Program-made: the position numbers and the translations under genes
Notes under the pieces: generated by a model
Told to the model about the DNA's origin: nothing
What the model saw: the letters and a program-made list of their open reading frames with translations, nothing else
Databases searched by the model: none
Origin: Cercis canadensis
Taxonomy: Eukaryota > Streptophyta > Magnoliopsida > Fabales > Fabaceae
Assembly: GCA_003255065.1 (NCBI GenBank)
Contig: QAOA01005941.1
Span: 533,710-597,709 of the forward strand
Direction of reading: 5' to 3'
Length of the DNA: 64,000 bases
Part shown: positions 44,882 to 56,100 of the stretch, piece by piece
How positions within the stretch are numbered: the first letter of the stretch is position 1
How the letters are laid out: each line of letters starts with the position of its first letter

Positions 44882-45970
44882 AAATGGTGTTTTTGGATTC
44901 GATCGGTACGTAACAACTCGTAATGAAAATATATGGAATGGGCTAATCCCATAGTTGGCAGTGTAATATCACAGCAACACATTATACATTGTTCACAAAA
45001 TTTTCGTCCACGTCCTCTGATACATGCATTATTGCAAATGGTAATAGCTTGGATTTGTTTCTTTATTAGATCTCATATGGAAAAAATCAACATAATATCT
45101 TGGCATTCCAGCTAAGAAAAATCATCATATTGCTTTAAAGGTAGAATTATATTAGTCCATTTGGTGGATCAGATAAGATAAAGATTGATAAAATGCGAGA
45201 GTTAGATAAAAATATGATAAGAGCATATGATAGTTTATATTTAATTAGTCAAGCAAATAATTAATGATATAGGATAAGAAAATAATTATGTTAAAATAAT
45301 AGTATAATTAACAATATAATGTATTCTATGATAATATATTGTAAAATATAATAACATACTTTTTTTTTTAATATAATAGCTAAACATAAATAATTAATAT
45401 GATACATTATTTCATTATAGTATAATTATTTAATGGTGTTTTTGGATTTGGTAACAACGTAATAGCACCTAATGACAATATATGGAATAACATATTCCAT
45501 GGTTGGTAGTTTACAATTAGGGCAAGACATTATACATTGTTACAAAATTTTCACCCACCTTTGAATCTGTGACACATGCATTATCTATATAAATGGTAAC
45601 ACTTTAGGTTGGATTTGATTCATTACTGAATCGCATAATGGAAAATCAAAATAATATTGGCATTAATTTGTGGCTAAGAGAAATCATCATATTGTGTTAA
45701 AGGAGGAATTACGTTGGCTTGTTTGGTGGATTGATCAAATAGGATAAGAACGGATAAGATTGGATAAGATAATTATGAGAGTTTTCTATAAATGTGATAA
45801 TAGTATAAACATGATAAGAGTATACTTATTCGATGTTTAATTAGTTAATAAATAATAAATGGTATAGGATAAAAAAAATATTATGGTAAAATAAATAATA
45901 TAATAATATTATTTATTCTATAATAATATTTATAAACTATCATAATTCTTATCTAGTGGTTATTAATTGC
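44882..45970. repeat. Diverged tandem duplication of about 549 bp
   Basis: Units begin AATGGTGTTTTTGGATT at about 44883 and 45432 and stay alignable for over 500 bp (shared ATTATACATTGTT, AAATCATCATATTG, TTTGGTGGAT and GATAAGAGYATA phrases). Identity is perhaps 70-75%, so the duplication is old. No coding sequence is preserved. Confidence 0.75.
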
Positions 45971-46041
45971 TCGCGAAAGATGGCATGTGTTTCAGTTTGA
46001 AGAGTTGCTGCTTGACCTATTGGGGAAGCAAAGTATAATAG

Positions 46042-46112
46042 AAATATTGATTGACAAGATTTAAGGGCAGGATCATNAAATATTGATTAACAAGATTTAA
46101 GGGCAGGATGAT
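46042..46112. repeat. 35-bp duplication around the N at 46077
   Basis: AAATATTGATTGACAAGATT and the next 15 bp occur on both sides of the N with two differences. Same join pattern as elsewhere. Confidence 0.85.
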
Positions 46113-46831
46113 TCGGAATCTTTGGATTGCTCAAATTATTCTCACGTAAGTGTTTTACTCAAGTCTTAGATTACAGGACTTGGTTTTGGTTTTTGAATGA
46201 TTATAATAATGTTTTTGGACAATAAAATATTAAATTACCTATGATTTGAAATAATTTATCGTTTTTAATTTTTGAATATAAACCAAAAATTAGTGTGATG
46301 TACTTGTATTTTTTACTGCAAAGTCGTGCTATTACAGAAGGCGCAACCTATTGTTTCACACCATTTGTAGTGGCACAATATATGGAGTTTCACTATTATT
46401 GAAAGCGCGACATGTGAAGTAGTCTCACTATTACTGAGAGCATGGCACAAGAAACACTATCCCATTGCGTTATGATTTTCTTTAAGTTGCACCAACTAAT
46501 AATGGCTTGGACTCAACATGTTATATCATATGTTAATGGTGCAACTTAATATTGTATCAAACTTTATATTAAAAAATTAAAAATATTGATATACATAAAT
46601 TTCAAAACATTAATATTTAAGTATTTCATTGTCTACACATAAAAAAAAAAAAAGTATTTTATCTAACAAAAAAAAACGTATTTTATTATCTAAACTTCAT
46701 TATTCCAATTATTTACCCAATCCAAACACCACTCCATCTTAAATGGGGAGGTGTTGAACAGTTGAAGTGGAAGCCTTAAAACGGAGAATGAGTTCTCAAT
46801 TAGATTGAGAAGAAAGGTCCCGTTTGGTGAG

Positions 46832-49800
46832 ATGAGGCCAGAAGAAAGTAAAAGCGAGACATTAGTAGAGGCAGCGCTACGAGTGCTCAACACTGCCGAC
46901 CCTTTCGAGAAAGCTCGACTCGGCGACTCAGTTGCTTCTCAATGGGTTCAGGGTACCATCACTCACGCCTATCACCCTTCTCTGCAGCTCAACGTCCCTG
47001 ATCGCCCTGCTAGGCTTTCTAACGTCTGCATTCATACCTTGTAATCTTTTAATTCTCGCTGAATTGCACACCCATTTGCTATGACTGTAACTTGTTTGAT
47101 GGACATGAACATGGTAAATATTTGCAGGTTAAATTGGTGCCCCCGAGTCTCATGCCGAAGTTGGGCAAAGCAGGCAGCTTACAGAGTAGGCAAGCCATTG
47201 TTCATAGCCTTGCTCACACTGAAAGCTGGGCCATCGACTTGTCTTGGGTATTATTCTTTTAACCATCTCATGTTTTTTGTGGGAGTATGTGAAGGTTTTT
47301 GGCGGGGCTTTGGGGTTAATTGTATTTGTTTGGCAACCCATTAAAGCAATGCTAAAGTAGAAGGAAAAAGAACGGAATTTCTTATACAACAGTATGGACC
47401 TCTCCGCATATGATTCTGCGTGTACAATATATTAGATGCATACAATGTCAAAGGCACCTCGGTCACCTGATAAAGATATATAACCACTTTGCCATACCAT
47501 TTTATAATGGCAAATCTTTGCTTTTTCAAAAGAATATAGATGATAAAGATATATAGCCACTTCGGCCAGGTGATATATTTTTATCATTTATTATTCTTAG
47601 TCACGTGAACACTCCTACTGTCTCGTAGACAGACAGGTTCTTCCTTTTCAGAAGGAGCACTGGCTTTGGTTTTTTGAAGTTTTCACATTGGCTTCAAAAC
47701 AAAGCAAAATCATGCATTGTTCAACATTCAATTGACTCTTTATAATTCCAGCCATATTAATTTTCTACTGTGGAAGATGCAAAGACTTACGATGTGTTTG
47801 GTTTGAGGGGGATGAAGGAGAAGGTGAGGAAAGGAGAGAGGTTTGATCATAACCTATCCCTTATTTGGGAGTATTCTTAAAAAGTGGAAAGGGAGGGCTT
47901 GGAACTAATTGTCCCAAAAGCCCCCCGAAACTCATTTTCTTAGTTCCCTCTCCTCTTCCTTATTCATCCAAACAAGAGAGAGGAATCGCTCCCGCATGCG
48001 TGGTTAATCCCTTTCTTGCCTCTTGTGTCCATCCATTATCTTTTCCCTCTAACTCTCAAACAAATCCTTTAGAGTTTGAGTGCCCCCGAAGTGGTGCACT
48101 TTCATCTTTGTTTTTGCCAGCATTACGCAAGTTCCCTCTTTACGTTATTCTTGTTTCTCTAATACCCCTCTTACCATTGTTATGACTGTGCGCTGCCAAG
48201 AAATATGCACACCTGAAATGAAGAATTTAATCATGGGAGATAGTAAAACAGATTAAGAGGGATAAGATTTATAGTTCTTGATACTAAATCAGTCCTTTCA
48301 TTCTGAATTTTTACCACATCATGATGATAGAAACAGGGACCAAACTAGGGTGTGCTGGAGAAGTTGCTGGCCTTGTTCTGCTGCTAGATAGCCTTGATGA
48401 GTTTGATTTTTCTGGCCAAGCTGATTCTTGGTTATGGTTTTTGGTTTCCTTAAGTGTTTTTACTTGCAAATCCTTTTTCCTTTGCTTGATTCAGCACCCT
48501 GCTGTTTGGAATAGCTTTGTGTCTAAGTCCTTTTGAAAGGTCAAACTTCAAAGCTCCCTCTAAGGTTAAAAACTTTTGTTTGTATGGAAGTACTTAACAG
48601 AATTAATACTAATGATTTGTTAATGGTTCGCAGGCCTCATAAGGCTCTTTCTCCATGTGTTTATGTTATGTGTTTTAAGAGCTCAGAGACAAATAGTCAT
48701 CTCTTTTTGCATTCTCAGGATGCTTGGCAGCTTTGGAATTGTTTGTTTGGTTTTTTTTAGGAGCATGGGCTTTGTCCTGATCGTTTGGACCAATTTATGT
48801 CCATTCATTTTAGAGGTTTTGGAAAAGGACTGGAGAGAAAGACTCTTTGGAATGGGGTCTTTTTGCTGGGTTATGCTGGTTATGTCTAGAATGCAATGCC
48901 ATGATCTTTAAGTGGGATTTTTTTTACCTTCACATCTTTTATGAGATAGACTAGTTTTCTTATCTTCTCTTGGGGTGTCTGTAAATGGTTATGTAGAGGG
49001 GTTTCCTAATGGATTTACAATGGGCTTGGAGAGATCTTATGAGCTTGTTAAGATATAATACTATTCATGAGCCTTCTCCTAATAGCTTAAGCTTTTGGGA
49101 GAGTTAGTTCCTTGACATGGTATTAGAACTTCTTTAATCAAGCAATAAGATCTATCCTTGCTTATTTCACTTTCTCCATTACATTAAAATTTCAGCACAA
49201 GGTATGAGTGGCCCATGCTTTGTACACACTTCTAGCTCAAATGGCTTATGCATGTGGTGGTGTGCTAAGATATAAAACTATTCTTAAGCCTTCTCCTAAC
49301 ATCTTAAGCTTTTAGGAGAGTTGATTCCTTGACAGAGCTGATGTATTTTTCTGGTGTCTCTTTTGTTTTGCTGTTGTAGGAGGACTTCTTGCCCTCATTC
49401 TGTCTTGTTAATAAAATTTTCTTTTATCAAAATAAAAAAAAAAATGTTTGACTAGGATGAGAATGAGGTGAATAAGTAAGGACCTTAATGTTGAACATGT
49501 AATCTAGGAAGTTGACATCTTGAATGTGGGTGGGTATAATTTGAACTAATGTGCAACTACGTCCATATCCTAAACATATGATGATTTCTAGGATTTTAAT
49601 GGAAGTACCATTTCTATATTATTATGGATTATGAATAAAACCTTGTTCGCAACTTCAAGTTGTTGAAATTTTCAGAAGAGAAGTATTGATCTTTTTATTC
49701 AAATAAAATATTATAGTTTGTGAATAGTTACCATCATAAGATATTTTCTGCATAACTGTTTTACGGCAACAATCAAGCTTGTAGTTAGTATTGGGCTACC

Positions 49801-51703
49801 ATGCTCATCCTTGAAATTTCCATTAGCTCTTTAATATAGTGAGGCTCAGCACTATTAATTAGAGTATTGAACTAAATTTATTTGCCATCCTTGGATGACT
49901 TTTCTTTGTACAGTTAATATTATTCTACAACCTCTTACTTCAAATATATATACATATACATTTGTGTAGGACATAATAGTTCGTTTTGGTAAGCAAGAGG
50001 CCATGCCTAGAGACTTTTTTACAGATTTTGTGAAGGTAGCACAGGATGAAGGGCGACACTTCACTCTTCTTGCTGCACGGCTTGAGGAGCTAGGTTCATA
50101 TTATGGAGCATTACCAGCTCATGATGGCCTTTGGGATTCTGCCACTGCTACTTCCAAGGATTTACTAGCACGCTTAGCAGTTGAACATTGTGTCCATGAG
50201 GTGTGCCTTACATTGAATTTTTTTAGCTCATTCTCAATTTTGATTGTTTTATGATTTATCATTTTGCTCTATTTTACAAACTATTTAATATTTGCTCATC
50301 AGCTAAGGCAATTAGCATCATCTAATATTTTTTATCACTTTTTATGGAAATTAAACATATGGGTATTCCTTTTAATATGGAGAAACCTGAAGGGGTTAGC
50401 TTTTAACGCAAGTTTCATGGGGGAAGTGCCGAAGCAAGCCTAGGAGTGTTCCAGAATTTCTAAAACGTCTAAGTAATTGTTTTTACATCAAATGATACCT
50501 GGATTGTTCGAAATGGTTTTCTTAATATATGTGGTTTGTCCTGTGGACCGGCTGTAATTAGTAGTTGTGGAATAATTTTCTTAAAATGGATACTTGAAGA
50601 GGGTAGTTTGTCAACCAAGTGGCAGTTAAAATGTTTTATGGTGGAAGTGCTGAAGTGAAGCAATCTTAGGAATTATTTATTTACCTTTGTTAAATATATA
50701 AAAAGAACTTCTTGTTTTTACATCAGAGTGGTAGATTGGAGTGATTGGAAATAATATGGCAAAATGGTAAATTTCGTCCTATAACTTTACATCTAGTTTG
50801 GATTTTGTCCCAAAACTTTCAATTGGTCCAATGTTGTCCCAAAACTTTTTTATCGCACAAATGATGTGCTAGATAGGAAAAAGCAGCCCCCTCACTAATT
50901 AAGACGACATTGTTTCACAATATTGTGAAACTATAAATGATTAAACCAATTGAAAGTTTTGGGACGAAATTGAAATCAGATGTAAAGTTATGGGACGAAA
51001 TTTATCATTTTGCCAAATAATATTTGTGGCAACTGATAAGAAGTGGTTTGTCATGATGTTATGTGATAAACGGCATGTGGTTACAAGTATTGTGGATCTA
51101 AAGGTGTCCATAACGTGTGCCTGTAAATTTTTTCAATTCAGATGGAGAGCACAACTAAAGTAACAATAGAATTAATGAGACCATTTTAGGTTCTCAGGGG
51201 CATTTGTAGCAATGACACTTTCTTATATCTGTGGTATTCTCCTCTGTTCAACGGCTATGGGAAGTACAAATGATTGATTCAAAAATTTCATGCAAATTCC
51301 TTTTTTATAACCTGGTTGAGTTTGAAAACAGGCCAGGGGACTTGATGTGCTGCCTACAACAATCTTGCGTTTCCGCAATGGAGGTGATAACAGTACCGCG
51401 GATTTACTGGAAAGAGTGGTTTACCCAGAAGAGATTACACATTGTGCTGCTGGAGTGAAATGGTTCAAGTATCTTTGCCTGAGGTCTAGAAATCCAGCCT
51501 CAGATGAAGACCAAGAAATTAATAATGGAGAAAGTAAAGCTACAACCGAGGAGAGTGAAGTGATTCAGAAGTTTCATGCAATAGTGAGGACTTATTTCAG
51601 AGGACCTTTGAAACCACCTTTTAATGAGGAGGCAAGAAAAGCTGCTGGATTTGGTCCCGAGTGGTATGAACCTCTTGCTGTAAAAGAGGTCAACCCGCAG
51701 TGA
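46832..51703 (+). CDS. DUF455 ferritin-like protein, 4 exons, 304 aa
   Basis: Uncharacterised conserved family with a ferritin-like fold, found in plants and bacteria (relatives include At5g04520, At1g06240 and bacterial HI_0077-type proteins); the biochemical role is unknown. Exons: 46832-47023, 47128-47247, 49970-50200, 51332-51703, all GT-AG, phase 0 throughout. Candidate di-metal ligands follow a ferritin-like pattern: Glu96 in HTESWAID, Glu131 and His134 in DEGRHF, Glu176 or Glu181 in VEHCVHEARGLDV, and Glu215 and His218 in EEITHCAAG. A less conserved acidic stretch lies near residues 240-260. The start is the first ATG of an open frame; there is no obvious targeting peptide. Intron 2 (2.7 kb) holds a LINE and a nested miniature LTR element; intron 3 holds a MITE. 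Convergent with the E2 gene. Confidence 0.92.
48320..49444 (+). mobile_element. 5'-truncated LINE in intron 2 of the DUF455 gene
   Basis: Plus-strand fragments of the same LINE family as 23857-25265: VFTCKSFFLCLIQHPAVWNS, then a shifted frame with RINTNDLLMVRRPHKALS and [19 protein letters not shown], then WQLWNCLFGFF. This is the zinc-binding region after the reverse transcriptase. It ends with TTTTATCAAAAT and an A-run at 49434-49444. It lies in the same orientation as the host gene and is itself interrupted by the miniature element at 49046-49334. Confidence 0.85.
49046..49334 (+). mobile_element. Miniature LTR retrotransposon (TRIM/SMART-like), 289 bp, nested in the LINE
   Basis: Two 72-bp direct terminal repeats, 49046-49117 (TGTTAAGATATAA...CCTTGACA) and 49263-49334 (TGCTAAGATATAA...CCTTGACA), both starting TG and ending CA. 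A primer-binding site TGGTATTAGAAC, complementary to initiator tRNA-Met with one or two changes, directly follows the first repeat. A purine-rich tract (GCATGTGGTGGTG) precedes the second. A perfect 5-bp target duplication, GAGCT, flanks the element (49041-49045 and 49335-49339). It has no coding capacity and must use enzymes from other elements. Confidence 0.92.
50758..51014. mobile_element. Mutator-like MITE, 257 bp
   Basis: Terminal inverted repeats of about 70 bp: GGCAAAATGGTAAATTTCGT at the left and its near complement ending ATTTATCATTTTGCC at the right. A perfect 9-bp target duplication, AAATAATAT, lies at 50749-50757 and 51015-51023. Located in intron 3 of the DUF455 gene; no coding capacity. 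Confidence 0.92.
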
Positions 51704-53197
51704 AGATGTCTTCTGTTTTAATTAACAGTTCCCTACTGCTTTACATTGAAGAAGTAGATGTTAGCCGCTTTAGCCTTCCGAACAATCGGAGCAATTCTGG
51801 CAGTTTGCCTATATATAACCAGGATAACTTTGTATTTTGGTCCAGAGCTAATTGTTTTGAGGAAAATATGATTAATTTTGCTGATAGGCGCTTGCTTTAG
51901 CAGTAAGAAACTCGAACTTCTTACTCAATGGGTTAAGTTCAAGGTCATGGGAATGCATAGATAAGATATCTCACATGAGTCTTATCTATAGTTATGGTGC
52001 AACCTAGCGGGTTCTTAGATTTTTGTGCATAAATTATCTGGTCTTAAATGGTTTAGAGAGTGAAAAAATTATATATTAGCATTAGTAATTACTTATTAAA
52101 CTCTTCACAAGACAATTAGAAATAATTGCCCAACATTCTAAACATATTCAGTTATTTAGTTTTTTAAAATCTTCAGTGGTGCTAATATTAGGGATTTATT
52201 AGTGTAAAAGAATAATTATTGATGAAAAAATCAACGTAAGCACTTGAGGATTAGCCACCCATTGTAAATTGTAGATTAGTCTGTAAAGATTTTATCCCTT
52301 TCATTTTCACGCCCTATCAACAGCACCCTAATACAACAAAGTTAACATTGTACTGCAGCAAATATTACAAAACTATGGTAATTATATTTTCAATGTCACA
52401 CTATCTACCTGCATTATTTTGCAAAATGTTACTCTGGTTTGCAGCAATCAAATTTATTTGAACCTAATAAAAAAAATGTAAACTCGATCCAATCTAAACC
52501 TACTTAATTTTTTTTATACGACTTCAAATTTTTCTACATCTGCATCTCAAGTATCATTTCTCATACATGCACGACCTTGTTATCATCATCACGAGATACA
52601 GTTTGGCAAAATTCCTTGTAATTATTTTTAGTCCACATTCACAACTAATTCAATCCATATTCCCCTTAAAGATGGGTAGATTTTAGTCCATATTCTCTTA
52701 CAATATATCCAGCCATTGAATTTGATCTTGAGACCACTTGGGCACAAACGAAAACTAGGATTAAATACTGGGGAAAACTAGCAGAACAGATCGATAGATG
52801 AGCACTGAACCAACGGTACCGATAGTGACAAATGATACCACCATTTGAAACATAAGCCGCACATGAAAGAAATAATTTATTGATTAACCATTTGTCTATA
52901 CATAATCATTTCTACAGAATGAAACATCATTGAGCAACAGAATATTTCATCAACAAAATCTTCAAGATGGTTGAAACCTCAATTATCGGAAACCGCATGT
53001 TAGATGGTACCCTGATGGTATAATGTTTGGTCATATTAGACCACAAAGTTAATTTGTACAGCGCAAGAATTGAAACTGAAGAGATTAAAATAGACAAAAA
53101 TGGGGATGCTATGCAAGTTTGATCTGGGTTGTGGTGAATGTAAGTCACACTGATTGGTCCTGAGAAGTCCAATCAAATAATAAGAGGAAGTATGTCA
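51704..53197. other. Convergent intergenic region between the DUF455 and E2 genes
   Basis: Holds the two 3' UTRs. A 66-codon open frame at 51700-51900 overlaps the DUF455 stop and is most likely 3' UTR sequence. No other feature recognised. Confidence 0.5.
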
Positions 53198-56100
53198 TTA
53201 TAAAAGAAGTCTCCTTATATCACCAAAGTTTGATTGCAAAGCTGAGAGAAATGCACCTGCAAAAAAGAGAATTAAACCACATAAGCAAGCCTTTCAAACA
53301 GTACACAGTGGTGAATTGCTGCAATCATGAACCTATGTAATCCAATACATCTCCAAAACTAATATCTATTGGGTAGCCAATTATCAATCTAAGAGCAACA
53401 ATTTGGGCAGCTAAGAGAAACAAATCATATTGCATTTCTTATCACATGTCAACAAACAGAAAATAAATATATATGCAAAAGAATATTTTCTTTTCATTGT
53501 ACTGCAAACATGGTAATTGATATTTATTTTCTATTTTAGCTGGTTTAATCCCTATATGATTTGTGACTACGAAAACCAGAGGATTGAATGTAGCAGTAGT
53601 CAAACCTCTTACTAATTTCCACTTCTCACCCTACTTAACCATTTTTAGTGCTTTGAAACTGACAAAAATGCAGTTCTAGCGATTGCTATACAGCTTTTGC
53701 TAATTCAAGTGTTCTCAAAAAATCTGTACCTCCAACTTTTCCATCAAAAACACGATGATCAGCTGATAATGTTAAGCTCATCTTATTGACAACTGCTGGC
53801 CTCTCAATTCCTGTTAAAACATAATCCATGTCAAACCAACTAAAAAATTTTAGCACTAAGTGGCACAGAATAATATCCAGAAATTTATACCATCAGTCCC
53901 AGTTACTGGTTCCACAACTTTGTTGCCTCTACCTACAGCAAGAATGCAAGCCTGCAGCATATGATAAACAAAATAATAAAAGCTACAGTCATGACACACT
54001 AAAAGACATGGAACATTAATCAGGCTTTCAGAAAATTCTTTGAACATTACATGCTTTCATAAAATTAGTCCTGAAACCAGATTCTCTTTCCCTTTCTTTT
54101 TAAAAAAGAAAATTTTCTTCTTACAAAATCATATGAGGAACCATTTATCCTTGGTACACCATGAATATACTGCATGCAAAGTGTCAAAAATATGAGGCTA
54201 GTAAAATGGATGTTGTAAATGCAGGTGAGAGATAGAACCTGTGGGGGGTTTATAATAGCACAAAACTGATCCACAGGAAACATTCCCAAGTTTGAAATGC
54301 TGCATTAAGGCATAGTAGAGAGCTCAGAATTATTGCTTTTGTCATATGGAATGAATAATTCCAGATCAGACATATTAGAATAATATAGCCAAACCACCAT
54401 GACAATATGTGTAGTACACTCACCTAAAGGTTCCTCCTTGGAACTCATGTGGCATCAGCTTGCCTGCACGTGCCCTTTCGGCTAGTTCCTTGACCTGAAG
54501 TACCAATCAACCATAGAAGTTCTTCAGGAAGAAAATTAGACTAGGACATCACCTTCCAATACTAAGTTTACTTAGAAAGACTGGAAATGCTCAAAACTAA
54601 TAGAGGAAACCAGAATAAGTCATTAAGGAAGAAACCACATAAGCTATTTTTCAAAGTACCTCTGAGGAGATAGAAGATATTGTCTTGTGATCGGCATTTC
54701 TGACAATTGGAGTCAACAAGCCCTGTGGACACAGAAAAAGTGTGAGTGTTCTGTAAAATAATGCTAACAGTTCAAACACCACTAGTTACCTTCTCAGTGG
54801 CTACTGCAATTGATATGTCGACAGAATCGCATAAAACTACTTCACCCTTCTCAACATTCCAGTAGGCTGCCAATTATTAAAATCAGATTTCAGCATTAGA
54901 AATTTCTATAGAGGCCAGAGCATAATTCAGTTCTGAGAGCAAGCAAGCAAATGGAAAGAGAAACAGAACAATGAGATGTCATGGACACTAAAGAAAGTAC
55001 TAAGTGAAGAATGTAGGCATCTGATTCAAGTATGAAAACACTGGATTGTTGGTCAACTATATACTTTTGTTACAATATCTCTTAATTCATGGCTTTCAGT
55101 AATGAGCTTAAAGCTGAATGGATGGATTGACATAAGTGAATTCAAGCACATATGTCAGTCTGAAACCGATGGGGCATATTGGGCACAAAATCCAAACATG
55201 AACAGCACAAACCGATGGGACGCATTCAATGGGGCTTGAGAAATAAGAACCATTCAGTCAATAACTTAGGATTTAGCTATGCAAATCTTGAAAACTAATT
55301 GGCAACTTCCTCATGAAAGCTGCTTTACTATTCAATTCTATCCATAACTCAATAATTATGATGTGTTTCTATTAATGCATATCTTTCTCTACAGTTCTAC
55401 TCACTCCATTCTCTCTTCCCCTCTTATCCTCTCCAGTTTTCCTGCTTGAATCTTGTCAAGCTTCTGTACAATAAGTGTCGTATCTCTGTGTAATCTGTTG
55501 CCAAACCAACTGATACCAAGGCTAAACGTGGTGTTTTTCTTTGGTTTTTGATGGCTCAAAGTCATTTAACTTATCTATCAAGATTAACTGGTCACAGGTG
55601 AACAAAACTTCAAATCTGCAGCCCATATTTATTCAGGGCTTGATCAATCGGAAATTTTGGGTTTTGGTTTGTTATAAGATCCCAGGATGGTCAACATTGA
55701 TTTTCAGTTCCATGGTTGTTACTAGTGACCAAGTACCATTTACACGCTGCCACATCAAGAGTAGTGTGCTACACAACTTCTTTCTAGAGGTGGTTGGGCC
55801 TTCACTCAAGCTGGTGTGTGATTTCCAGGGGTATTTGAATTGTTTTGTTCTCTGGTATCCTCTGCTTCATCTCCAATCAAGTCAAAATTTAGATGACAAC
55901 CATGATGTTAAGACCATGTAAGTGTCCTTAGGAGGCTAGAAAAAATTGAAATGTTAAGACCATGACAACCTTGAACGCCAGACTTGATGAACCAAATCGG
56001 TATCATCAGATAACTGCTATTCAGCAAGAGATGTGTCAACTTTTTTAACAGGTTGAGTGCGAATCTTCAGCTTATTTGCAATTTAATAGTAGCTGATGAC

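Noticed and set aside
46320-46560. Region with repeated short motifs around ATTACTGARAGC
   Set aside because: Vaguely like the interior of the MITE at 38251-38954, but without alignable ends or clear repeats.
47770-48200. Possible transposon with GTTTGG-type inverted ends in DUF455 intron 2
   Set aside because: Some purine/pyrimidine mirror symmetry is visible (GGGGGATGAAGGAG against CTCCTCTTCCTTATTC), but arms and target duplication could not be fixed.
55541-55921. 126-codon open frame in an E2 intron
   Set aside because: It starts at a non-ATG codon, shows no known motif, is on the opposite strand to the gene, and lies wholly inside an intron with consistent splice sites.
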